A stretch of 64,000 bases of DNA, from NCBI RefSeq assembly GCF_001431405.1, contig NZ_LDJL01000004.1, forward strand, positions 124,001 through 188,000, read 5' to 3'. Below the pieces are notes generated by a model. It was not told the origin of the DNA. It worked only from the letters and a program-made list of their open reading frames with translations, and made no database searches. Below, piece by piece: positions 37,971 to 45,877 of the stretch (the first letter of the stretch is position 1; the number at the start of each line of letters is the position of its first letter). The translations under genes and the position numbers were made by a program. Source of the DNA: Pseudoxanthomonas dokdonensis (GTDB lineage: Bacteria > Pseudomonadota > Gammaproteobacteria > Xanthomonadales > Xanthomonadaceae).

Positions 37971-38741
37971 TTACTTGGGCGCCAGCCGCACCGCGCCATC
38001 GAGGCGGATGGTTTCGCCGTTGAGGTAAGGCGTGGCGAGAATGAAGGCAACGGTATCGGCGAATTCTTCCGGCTTGCCCAGCCGCGACGGGAACGGAATC
38101 GAGGCGCTCAGCGACTGCTGCACCGCTTCAGGCATGCCATCGACCATCGGCGTCCAGAAAATACCCGGCGCCACGGTCATCACCCGGATGCCGAAGCGCG
38201 ACAGCTCGCGGGCCATCGGCAAGGTCATCGCCACCACGCCGCCTTTGCTGGCGGAGTAGGCGGCCTGGCCGATCTGGCCTTCATAGGCGGCGACGCTGGC
38301 GGTATTGACGATGACGCCGCGCTCGCCGTCGTCGCCGGCGGTGTTGTGCTGCATCAGGTTGGCCGCGGCCTTGCCCACGTTGAAGCTGCCGACCAGGTTG
38401 ACCATCACCGTGGTCTGGAACGTCGCCAGCGGCATCGGTGCTTCCTTGCCCAGCACCCGGCCAGCGCCGAGGATGCCGGCGCAGTTGATTGCCGCGTTGA
38501 GGCCGCCGAGGAACTCGCTGGCCTCGGCCAGGGTGTTGGCGACCGCATTTTCATCGGTGACATCGGTCTTGAAGTAACGTGCGTTGCCCGCGCCGAGACC
38601 GGCGACCGCGACCGCGCCTTTTTCGTCGTTGACATCCAGCAGCGCGACCTTGCCGCCCTGTGCGACCAGCCGCGTGGCCACGGCCAGTCCGAGGCCGGAA
38701 ACGCCTCCGGTGATGACGGCACGAGTGAGATTGGCTTGCAT
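37971..38741 (-). CDS. SDR-family dehydrogenase, HSD10-like 3-hydroxyacyl-CoA dehydrogenase
   Basis: This 256-residue short-chain dehydrogenase has the NAD-binding TGGVSGLGLA, LDVND specificity acidic residue (NAD preference), NCAGI, the catalytic Ser in NTASVAAYEG and Y-x-x-x-K in AAYSASKGG. The sequence style, including the C-terminal NGETIRLDGAVRL, resembles type-10 hydroxysteroid/3-hydroxy-2-methylbutyryl-CoA dehydrogenases of branched-chain amino acid breakdown. Its position next to leucine catabolism genes supports an acyl-CoA role, but the exact substrate is inferred. Confidence 0.85.
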   Translation of the reverse strand: MQANLTRAVITGGVSGLGLAVATRLVAQGGKVALLDVNDEKGAVAVAGLGAGNARYFKTDVTDENAVANTLAEASEFLGGLNAAINCAGILGAGRVLGKEAPMPLATFQTTVMVNLVGSFNVGKAAANLMQHNTAGDDGERGVIVNTASVAAYEGQIGQAAYSASKGGVVAMTLPMARELSRFGIRVMTVAPGIFWTPMVDGMPEAVQQSLSASIPFPSRLGKPEEFADTVAFILATPYLNGETIRLDGAVRLAPK

Positions 38742-38826
38742 GCTGGCTCCTGTTGCGATGGCGATGAGGCGTGACCGGCCATTCTAAACGAGGGCCGGCG
38801 GGCCAGCGAGGCGGCGGCGCCCGCGG

Positions 38827-41424
38827 TCAGGTCATCGATGCCAGCGGCAAAGCCAACCGGCGGGCGAAGTCGTCGGCGGGCAATCCAGGCGAGAACAGGA
38901 ACCCCTGGCCCACCGGCACCCCCAGCTCCAGCAGGAACTGGCGCTGGGCTTCGGACTCCACGCCCTCGGCCACCAGCCCCAGTCCCAGGCTGTGGGCGAT
39001 CGCGGCGACCGCCTTGCAGACGGCCACGTCGGAGCGGTTGTGCGGCACCCCTTCGGTGAACAGCTGGCTCAGCTTGAGCCCGTGGATGGGCAGCCGGCGC
39101 AGATAGTTGAGCGCGCTGTAGCCCTCGCCAAAGTCGTCGATGGTCAGGACGATGCCGAGTGCGCGCAGGTCGGCGAATATCCTCAGCGTGGCCGGCGCAT
39201 CCTCGATCAACACCCGTTCGGTGAATTCGAGTTCCAGCGCCGAACCCGGCAGGTTGAATTCCTGCAGCAGTGCGCGCACGCGCTTGGGCAGGTCATCGCC
39301 GGCGAACTGGCGGTAGGAGACATTCACTGCCACCCGCACCAGGCCCATGCCGGCGTCACGCCACTGGGCAATCTGCCGGCAGGCTTCGCGCAGTACCCAA
39401 CTGCCGATGCGGACGATGTCGCCGGTGTTTTCGGCGTGGTTGATGAATACATCCGGCCGCAGTTCGCCCAGTTGCCGGCTTTGCCAGCGGATCAGCGCCT
39501 CGGCGGCGATCACCCGGCCATGTTTCAGATCCACCTGCGGCTGGTAGACCAGGCGGAATTCCTCGTTGTCGACCGCGCGCCGCAACTGGGTTTCGATATG
39601 CAGCCGATCCTGCTGCTGTTGCGCCAGTTCGCTGGTGAAGTGCTGCCAGCCGTTGCGCGCACGATGCTTGCTCTCGTACATCGCCACGTCGGCGTTCTGG
39701 ATCAGCTGTTGCGGGCGTAGCGCATGGCCTGGCGAACGGGCGATGCCGATGCTGGCGGTGATCGGAAATTCGTCCTTGCCGACATGGAACGTGGGCGTGA
39801 ACGCATCCAGCACCGACTGCGCCAGGCGCTCGGGCAGATCGGGCTCGCGTGCGCAGTTGCAGACGACCAGGAACTCATCGCCACCGAAGCGGGCAATCAT
39901 GCCGCGCTGGGCGACCGCCGCGCGGATCCGTTCCGCCGCCTGCACCAGCAACTCGTCACCGGCCGAATGGCCGAGCAGATCGTTGACCATCTTGAAGCGG
40001 TCCAGATCGATGTACAGCACCGCCATTTCCTCATCGCTGGCCGCCGCCAGCCGGGCGCCGAGTTCGGTCAGCACCGCATCGCGGTTCATCAGTCCGGTCA
40101 GTGGATCGGTGCGCGCGCGCAGGCGCAGTGATTCCTCGGCCAGTTTGTCGGCCGAGATGTCCTGCAGCGTGCCGGTGACCCGTGAGGTGCCGAGATCGCC
40201 GGGTTCGGCTTCGCCGATGACCCGGATCCAGAATGGCTGGCCATCGTCGCGACGGCCCTGCACCTCCATGTCGAACGCCGGCGCACCGGCCCTGACCTGG
40301 TTGATGGCCGCGCACAGCCGCGGGCGCTCATCCGGCAGCAGGCAGGCGAGGAACTGTTGCCGGTTGAGCAACGGCTGGCGGGTACCGAGGATGCGCAGGG
40401 CCTCGTCGGTGAGGTACATCCGGTCGGGGGCCACGTCCCATTCCCAGCCGCCGATATGGGCCAGTGCCTGGGCGCGATCGAACAAGGTGCTGTCGCGCTT
40501 GAGCTCGGTAACGTCACTGAACAAGGTGGTGGCGCGTGACGGCGTTGCGGTGCCGGGTTCGAATTGCGGTACCGCGGTGACCGACAGCCACAGCAGTTGC
40601 CGGTCGTGGCGGTGGTACATGCCGACCAGTTCGCTGTCGACCACCTTGCCGGTGCGCAGGGCGCGATATACCGGCAGGTCGTGCTGCTGGATCTCATGGC
40701 CGCCGGCATCGACAAACCGCCACTGCTCCAGTTGCAGGGCCGAGCTGTCCTGGCCTTCGTGGAAGCCGAGGATCCGCATTGCCGCGCTGTTGCAGTACAC
40801 GATGTCGCCATTGGCGGCGTGCACGACGATGCCCTTGTCGATGGCTTCCATCAGTTCGCGGTAGCGCAGCTCGGCTTCCTGCCGGCTGCTGAGGTCGCGG
40901 GCCACGGCGACCAGGCATTTGCGGCCATCGAAGGACATGTTGGCCGAATGCACTTCGACCGGGAAGCGGCTGCCGTCAGCGCGCCGGTTGGTGACCTCGA
41001 TGACGTAGGTGCCGCCGCGTTTGAGGGTTTCCCAGACCGGCACCATGTGATCGCGCGGCAACTCCGGGTTGAGCATGTTGATGTTCTGGCCGACCACTTC
41101 AGCGCGCGACATCCGGTAGGCCTGCATGCCGGCGCGGTTGAGGTCGAGCACGGTGCCATCCTCGGCCAGGATGCTGACCGGGTCGGGCACCGCGTCAAAC
41201 AGATTGCGATAGCGCAGCCGTTGCTCCTCGACCGCGCGTGCCAGCGTTGTCAGTCCATTGGCCGCCTGCTGCAGCAACTGCCGGGTCGCGGCAGGCAGCG
41301 TCGCGTCCTGGCTGGCAGCCAGCAAGCGTGGGGACAGGTCCTGCGCGGGCTTTTCGTTTGCCGCAGCCGCGCCAGGCGTGGGGCTGGGATGACCTTCCTG
41401 GGGCAGAAAGGTCGGCGGCTTCAT
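38827..41424 (-). CDS. PAS-GGDEF-EAL cyclic di-GMP protein
   Basis: This 865-residue cytosolic protein without membrane segments has PAS-type sensor repeats over about 80-430 (for example RYRNLFDAVPDPVSILAEDG, and WEWDVAPDRMYLTDEAL), a GGDEF domain with intact G514-G-D-E-F518 (RFGGDEFLVV) and an EAL domain with E642-A-L644. No RxxD inhibitory site precedes GGDEF. In the EAL domain most catalytic residues are recognisable (NVSYRQF, ELEFTE, DDFGEGYS, AEGVE, GQGFLFS), but the usual Asp two residues after the catalytic Lys (K-x-D) is Ser786 in LKLSQLF. Phosphodiesterase activity may therefore be weak. The ATG at 41424 overlaps the mvaB stop, so it is translationally coupled to leucine catabolism. 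Confidence 0.92.
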   Translation of the reverse strand: MKPPTFLPQEGHPSPTPGAAAANEKPAQDLSPRLLAASQDATLPAATRQLLQQAANGLTTLARAVEEQRLRYRNLFDAVPDPVSILAEDGTVLDLNRAGMQAYRMSRAEVVGQNINMLNPELPRDHMVPVWETLKRGGTYVIEVTNRRADGSRFPVEVHSANMSFDGRKCLVAVARDLSSRQEAELRYRELMEAIDKGIVVHAANGDIVYCNSAAMRILGFHEGQDSSALQLEQWRFVDAGGHEIQQHDLPVYRALRTGKVVDSELVGMYHRHDRQLLWLSVTAVPQFEPGTATPSRATTLFSDVTELKRDSTLFDRAQALAHIGGWEWDVAPDRMYLTDEALRILGTRQPLLNRQQFLACLLPDERPRLCAAINQVRAGAPAFDMEVQGRRDDGQPFWIRVIGEAEPGDLGTSRVTGTLQDISADKLAEESLRLRARTDPLTGLMNRDAVLTELGARLAAASDEEMAVLYIDLDRFKMVNDLLGHSAGDELLVQAAERIRAAVAQRGMIARFGGDEFLVVCNCAREPDLPERLAQSVLDAFTPTFHVGKDEFPITASIGIARSPGHALRPQQLIQNADVAMYESKHRARNGWQHFTSELAQQQQDRLHIETQLRRAVDNEEFRLVYQPQVDLKHGRVIAAEALIRWQSRQLGELRPDVFINHAENTGDIVRIGSWVLREACRQIAQWRDAGMGLVRVAVNVSYRQFAGDDLPKRVRALLQEFNLPGSALELEFTERVLIEDAPATLRIFADLRALGIVLTIDDFGEGYSALNYLRRLPIHGLKLSQLFTEGVPHNRSDVAVCKAVAAIAHSLGLGLVAEGVESEAQRQFLLELGVPVGQGFLFSPGLPADDFARRLALPLASMT

Positions 41425-42314
41425 GCCGGTGCCAGGGCCTTGCCGACCTTGCTGCCGGTCTGCCGCCCGAGCAGGGCAGCCAGCCAGCGGCCGGTAGCGG
41501 CCAGCGCTTGCAGATCCACGCCGGTGGCCATGCCCATGCCATGCAGCAGGTAGACCACGTCCTCGCTGGCGACATTGCCACTGGCGCCCTTGGCGTAGGG
41601 ACAACCACCGGTACCGGCGACGGCGGCATCCACTACCCGCACACCATCTTCCAGGCAGGCCAGGATATTGGCCAACGCCTGGCCGTAAGTGTCATGAAAG
41701 TGCACCGCCAGCGCGGTCATCGGCACCTCCTGGGCAACCGCGCGCAGCATCTGGCTGGCGTGGTGCGGGGTGCCGACGCCGATGGTGTCGCCCAGCGAGA
41801 TTTCGTAGCAGCCCATCGCGTGCAGGCGGCTGGCCACCCGGACCACGTCGGCGACCGGCACCTGTCCCTGGTAGGGGCAACCGAGCACGGTGGACACGTA
41901 GCCGCGTACCTTGACCCCATCGCTGGCGGCCTGCGCCAGCACCGGTTCAAAGCGCTGCAGTGATTCTTCGATGCCGGCGTTGATGTTCTTCCGGTTGAAG
42001 GCTTCGGAGGCGGCGGTGAACACCGCAATCTCGGTCACCCCCACCTCGCGTGCGCGCTGGTAGCCCTGCTGGTTGGGCACCAGCACCGGATAGCTGACAC
42101 CGTCGCGGCGCTGGATGCCGGCGTAGACTTCGGCGGCATCGGCCAGCTGCGGCACCCAGCGCGGGCTGACGAAGCTGGTGGCCTCGATGCTTTGCAGCCC
42201 GGTCTGCGACAGGCGATCGATCAAGGCGATCTTGTCGGCGGTCGCGATGATGCTGCTTTCATTCTGCAGGCCATCGCGCGGGCCCACTTCCACCAGTCTG
42301 ACGAAGTCGGTCAT
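41421..42314 (-). CDS. mvaB: hydroxymethylglutaryl-CoA lyase
   Basis: This 297-residue TIM-barrel enzyme splits HMG-CoA to acetoacetate and acetyl-CoA, the last step specific to leucine degradation. EVGPRDGLQNE is the N-terminal substrate loop, VHFHDTYGQALAN carries metal-binding histidines, and GGCPYAKGASGN holds the catalytic cysteine loop. It overlaps the carboxylase alpha-subunit gene by 4 bases upstream and the PAS-GGDEF-EAL gene by 4 bases downstream. Confidence 0.95.
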   Translation of the reverse strand: MTDFVRLVEVGPRDGLQNESSIIATADKIALIDRLSQTGLQSIEATSFVSPRWVPQLADAAEVYAGIQRRDGVSYPVLVPNQQGYQRAREVGVTEIAVFTAASEAFNRKNINAGIEESLQRFEPVLAQAASDGVKVRGYVSTVLGCPYQGQVPVADVVRVASRLHAMGCYEISLGDTIGVGTPHHASQMLRAVAQEVPMTALAVHFHDTYGQALANILACLEDGVRVVDAAVAGTGGCPYAKGASGNVASEDVVYLLHGMGMATGVDLQALAATGRWLAALLGRQTGSKVGKALAPA

Positions 42315-44308
42315 TCCTGCTCCAGGCTTACCAGCACGGCATCGGCTTCCACGAAGTCGCCTTCGCGGGCGTCAATGGCCTTGACCACGCCTGCGCGCGG
42401 GGATTTCAACGCCAATTCCATTTTCATTGCCTCCATCACCAGTAGTTCCTGCCCCGCGCTCACCTGTTCGCCCGGCTTGGCCTTGACCAGCACCACCCGG
42501 CCCGGCATTGGCGCGGTGACCCGGTGGCCGCCACCATCGACGCCCTGCTGCTGGCGCTGATAGGCGGGCACGGCTTCCAGGCTGAGCCGTTGCTGGCCAT
42601 CGTGCACGCTGAGGTGGTTGTCGGCGGTGAAGACGGTGAAACGTTTCCCTTGTCCCTGCAAACGCAGGCTCAGGGCATCTCCGGTCAGGCGTGCGCCTTC
42701 CACCTGCAACGACTGCTCATCCCATTGCAGTCGATAGTCGCCGGCATCGCCTTGTGCCTGCACCCGCACGATCTCGCCGCGCAGCAGGAATGCCAGCGGA
42801 TGCTGGTGCGAATGTCCCAGCCGCCAGCCGTCGGTGGCGGCCCACGGCGAACCCGGATCCGTTGACGTGGCGGCCTGCTGGCGGGCGCGTTGTTCTTCGG
42901 TCAGCAGGTGGCTGACGACGGCGGCGGCCAGCAGCGCGGGATCGGCCTCGGCCTGTGGCAGGAATTCATCCAGATGGCGGTCCAGATAGCCGGTATCGAT
43001 GGTCGCCTCGACCACCGCCGGATGCCGCAGCAGCCGCTCCAGGAAACCGATATTCGATTTCGGGCCGACAATGTACGACTGCGCCAGTGCCTGTCGCATC
43101 CGCGCCAGCGCACGTGGACGGTCCTGGTCCCAGACGATCAACTTGGCGATCATCGGGTCGTAGAAAATGCTGACGGTGTCGCCGCTGACGATGCCCGAAT
43201 CGATGCGCACGTGCCGCGAGGGCGTCGGCAGCCGCAGTTGCCGGCATTTGCCCGAGCCCGGCAGGAAGCCGGCTTCCGGGTCTTCGGCATACAGCCGCAC
43301 TTCGATCGCATGCCCGTGTTGTGGCACCTGTGCCTGCTGCAGCGGCAACGGTTGCCCGGCAGCGACCTGTAATTGCCAAGCGACGAGATCCAGCCCGGTG
43401 GTCATCTCGGTGACCGGGTGCTCGACCTGCAAACGGGTGTTGATCTCCATGAAGAAGAATTCGCCACTCGGCGCGACGATGAATTCGACGGTACCGGCGT
43501 TGACGTAATCGATCGCGTGGCCAGCCTTGACCGCGGCCGCGCCCATTGCCTGGCGCAGGGCAGGGGTCAGGAACGGCGATGGCGATTCTTCCAGCACCTT
43601 CTGGTAGCGCCGCTGTGCCGAACACTCGCGCTCGTTGAGATGGATGATGTTGCCGTGGCTGTCGCCGAAAATCTGGATTTCGATATGACGGGGCGATTCG
43701 ACGTAGCGCTCCAGCAACACCCGGTCACGGCCAAAGGCATTGCGTGCTTCGCGCTGACAGCTTTCCAGCTGGGCCAGGAACTCACCCGGTTCGCGGACGA
43801 TGCGCATGCCCTTGCCGCCACCACCATGCGCGGCCTTGATCATCAGCGGATAACCGATGCGATCGGCTTCGCTGGCCAGCAGTGCAGGTGACTGATCCTC
43901 GCCGGTATAGCCGGGTACCACCGGCACCCCGGCCGCCGCCATCAGATCCTTGGCCCCGGCCTTGCTGCCCATCTTGCGCATGCTGCTGCCGCTGGGACCG
44001 ATGAAGACCATGCCAGCGGCGGCGACGGCGTCGGCGAAGTCCGCGTTTTCCGACAGGAATCCATAGCCGGGATGGATCGCATCGGCGCCATGCGTGCGCG
44101 CGACCTCGATGATGGCATCGCCACGCAGGTAGCTTTCGGCCGGGCGCGGGCCACCAATCGGGTAGGCCTCGTCGGCCAGGCGGACGTGCTGGGCATCGGC
44201 ATCGGCTTCGGAGTAGACGGCGATGGTGCGGATGCCCCATTGGCGGCAGCTGCGGATGACGCGACAGGCGATTTCGCCGCGATTGGCGATCAGGACGGTG
44301 GAAAACAT
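42311..44308 (-). CDS. liuD: methylcrotonyl-CoA carboxylase, biotin-containing alpha subunit
   Basis: This 665-residue protein has a biotin carboxylase part (about 1-445: VLIANRGEIACRVIRS, HGGGGKGMR, EINTRLQVEHPVTEM) and a C-terminal biotinyl domain with VMEAMKMEL, biotin lysine K629. With the beta subunit encoded at 49075-50682 it carboxylates 3-methylcrotonyl-CoA in leucine catabolism. The ATG at 44308 (MFSTVLIANRG) is the family-like start and overlaps the VOC-gene stop by one base (TGATG). Confidence 0.93.
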   Translation of the reverse strand: MFSTVLIANRGEIACRVIRSCRQWGIRTIAVYSEADADAQHVRLADEAYPIGGPRPAESYLRGDAIIEVARTHGADAIHPGYGFLSENADFADAVAAAGMVFIGPSGSSMRKMGSKAGAKDLMAAAGVPVVPGYTGEDQSPALLASEADRIGYPLMIKAAHGGGGKGMRIVREPGEFLAQLESCQREARNAFGRDRVLLERYVESPRHIEIQIFGDSHGNIIHLNERECSAQRRYQKVLEESPSPFLTPALRQAMGAAAVKAGHAIDYVNAGTVEFIVAPSGEFFFMEINTRLQVEHPVTEMTTGLDLVAWQLQVAAGQPLPLQQAQVPQHGHAIEVRLYAEDPEAGFLPGSGKCRQLRLPTPSRHVRIDSGIVSGDTVSIFYDPMIAKLIVWDQDRPRALARMRQALAQSYIVGPKSNIGFLERLLRHPAVVEATIDTGYLDRHLDEFLPQAEADPALLAAAVVSHLLTEEQRARQQAATSTDPGSPWAATDGWRLGHSHQHPLAFLLRGEIVRVQAQGDAGDYRLQWDEQSLQVEGARLTGDALSLRLQGQGKRFTVFTADNHLSVHDGQQRLSLEAVPAYQRQQQGVDGGGHRVTAPMPGRVVLVKAKPGEQVSAGQELLVMEAMKMELALKSPRAGVVKAIDAREGDFVEADAVLVSLEQE

Positions 44309-44700
44309 CAGGCGTGCTGCTCCGGGCAATGGCAAACGGCTTCAATGTTGTGTCCATCGGGGTCGAGGACGAACGCGCCGTAATAATCAGGGTGGTAGTG
44401 CGGCCGCAGGCCGGGCGCGCCGTGGTCACGGGCGCCAGCGGCCAGCGCGGCACGGTGGAACGCGTCGACCTGCTGCCGCGATGTGGCAGCGAGTGCGACA
44501 TGGACTGGACTGCCGACCGTGCCGGGACTGATCCAGAAATCCGGCTTGATGCCGCGGCCGAAACCGGCGGCCGGCTCGCTGCCGGTGTCGGCGGCGCTGA
44601 CTTCCATCACCAGTCCGGCATCGATGGCCGCCATCACTGCCAGGTAGAACTGCTTGCTGCGCGGGTAATCGGATACCGGCAAGCCGACGTGGTCGATCAT
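44308..44700 (-). CDS. VOC-family (glyoxalase/bleomycin resistance fold) protein
   Basis: This 130-residue protein has one vicinal-oxygen-chelate domain. It begins IDHVGLPVSDYPRSKQFY and ends YYGAFVLDPDGHNIEAVCH, the usual first and last motifs with potential metal-binding His and Glu. Free-standing proteins of this type have varied or unknown substrates. It is wedged between liuC and the carboxylase alpha subunit with 4-base and 1-base overlaps, so it is part of the leucine operon. A role in handling an acyl-CoA or aldehyde by-product would be a guess. Confidence 0.85.
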   Translation of the reverse strand: MIDHVGLPVSDYPRSKQFYLAVMAAIDAGLVMEVSAADTGSEPAAGFGRGIKPDFWISPGTVGSPVHVALAATSRQQVDAFHRAALAAGARDHGAPGLRPHYHPDYYGAFVLDPDGHNIEAVCHCPEQHA

Positions 44701-45509
44701 GAGCGGTCCTCCATGGTCCAGGCGGGCGGGCGTTTGTCGAGGAACGCGGACAGGCCTTCCTGGCCTTCGGCCGATACCCGCAGGCGCGCGATCAAGGTGG
44801 CGTTGGCCTGGTCCAGCGCATCGCGATCGCCCGGCGCATCGACAACCGACCGTACCAGTTGCTTGGCCTGCGCGACGGCCACCGGGCCGGCCTTGAGCAA
44901 CAGCGCGACTTGCCGATCAACCGCGGCGTCAAGCTGTCCGGCTTCGACGACCTGGTGCAACAGGCCCATCCGCAGTGCCTGGCCGGCATCGAAGATTTCC
45001 GCGCTGGCAAACCAGCGGCGGGCCTGGCGGGCACCGATGGCGCTGATCACATACGGCGAGATCACCGCGGGCAGCAGGCCAAGCTTGCTTTCGGTCAGCC
45101 CGAACTTGGCCTCCTCGACGCCAATGGCGATGTCGCAGCAGGCGACCAGGCCGACGCCGCCACCAAAAGCCGCGCCCTGGACCCGCGCAATCGTCGGCTT
45201 GGGCAATTCGTCGAGCACCCGCATCAGTCGTGCCAGCGCCAGCGCGTCGGTCTGGTTGTCGGCTTCGCTGGCCTGCGCCATGCCGCGCATCCAGTTGAGG
45301 TCGGCGCCTGCCGAAAACGACGGCCCGGCGCCTTCCAGTACCAGTACCCGCACCCGCTCATCGCTGCCGGCCTGCTGCAGCGCCAGGGTCAGCTGGGCGA
45401 TCAACTGGTCGTCAAAGGCATTGTGGAGGGCAGGGCGGTGGAGCTGGACGCGCAGCACCGGCCCCTGTTGCCGGGTTACCAGGGGTGGGGGTGTTGCAAA
45501 CTCCGTCAT
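44697..45509 (-). CDS. liuC: enoyl-CoA hydratase family, probable methylglutaconyl-CoA hydratase
   Basis: This 270-residue crotonase-fold enzyme has an oxyanion-hole motif (GPSFSAGADLNWM) and GAAFGGGVGLVACCDIAI, followed by KFGLTESKLGLLPAVISPYV, which resembles AUH-type methylglutaconyl-CoA hydratases rather than generic hydratases. It would hydrate methylglutaconyl-CoA, the product of the carboxylase encoded downstream, to HMG-CoA, the substrate of the lyase next in the operon. It is the first gene of the tightly overlapping five-gene run and is divergent from feoA. Confidence 0.9.
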   Translation of the reverse strand: MTEFATPPPLVTRQQGPVLRVQLHRPALHNAFDDQLIAQLTLALQQAGSDERVRVLVLEGAGPSFSAGADLNWMRGMAQASEADNQTDALALARLMRVLDELPKPTIARVQGAAFGGGVGLVACCDIAIGVEEAKFGLTESKLGLLPAVISPYVISAIGARQARRWFASAEIFDAGQALRMGLLHQVVEAGQLDAAVDRQVALLLKAGPVAVAQAKQLVRSVVDAPGDRDALDQANATLIARLRVSAEGQEGLSAFLDKRPPAWTMEDRS

Positions 45510-45557
45510 CGCACAGCTCCTCGTGATTCAGCGTCCATGATAGCGGTTGGGGCGCAT

Positions 45558-45588
45558 TTGGCTTTCGTGCAATGCGGCGAGGTACAAT
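45558..45588 (+). promoter_or_regulatory. candidate feoA promoter
   Basis: TACAAT at 45583-45588 is a good -10 hexamer; TTGGCT at 45558-45563 is a weak -35 with a 19-base spacing. The Fur box starts inside the -10, a position suited to repression. Confidence 0.5.
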
Positions 45589-45604
45589 GAGAACAATTCG
45601 CATT
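45586..45604. promoter_or_regulatory. Fur box in front of feoAB
   Basis: The 19 bases read AATG-A-GAA-CAA-TTC-G-CATT: the outer AATG/CATT and the inner GAA/TTC are perfectly symmetric. This matches the palindromic Fur consensus. It ends 12 bases before the feoA GTG and overlaps the likely -10. Iron-dependent repression by Fur is expected. It also lies 77 bases upstream of the divergent liuC start. Confidence 0.85.
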
Positions 45605-45616
45605 TGAGAATTCTCC

Positions 45617-45877
45617 GTGACCCTGATCGAACTGCCTGCGCGGACCCCGGCCATCGTGGACCGCGTCGAGGACGTGGGAACCGACGACAACATCGCCCGC
45701 CGCCTGCGCGAGCTGGGATTCATCCAGGGCGAGCAGATCGAGATTGTCGCCGCCGGCCCGCTGGGCAGCGAGCCATTGCTGGTGCAGATTGGCTTTACCC
45801 GGTTTGCGCTGCGGCGTAGCGAGGCCGCGCGGGTACGGCTGCTGGCCGACGGTGCCGAAGTGAGGAGCGTCGCGTGA
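45617..45877 (+). CDS. feoA: ferrous iron transport protein A
   Basis: This 86-residue SH3-like protein is the cytosolic partner of FeoB. The family pattern RRLRELGFIQGEQIEIV followed by GPLGSEPLLVQIGFTRFALRRSEA is clear. GTG at 45617 is the start; it lies just after the Fur box, and the preceding GAGAA may serve as a ribosome binding site. The stop overlaps the feoB GTG by 4 bases. Confidence 0.94.
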   Translation: MTLIELPARTPAIVDRVEDVGTDDNIARRLRELGFIQGEQIEIVAAGPLGSEPLLVQIGFTRFALRRSEAARVRLLADGAEVRSVA

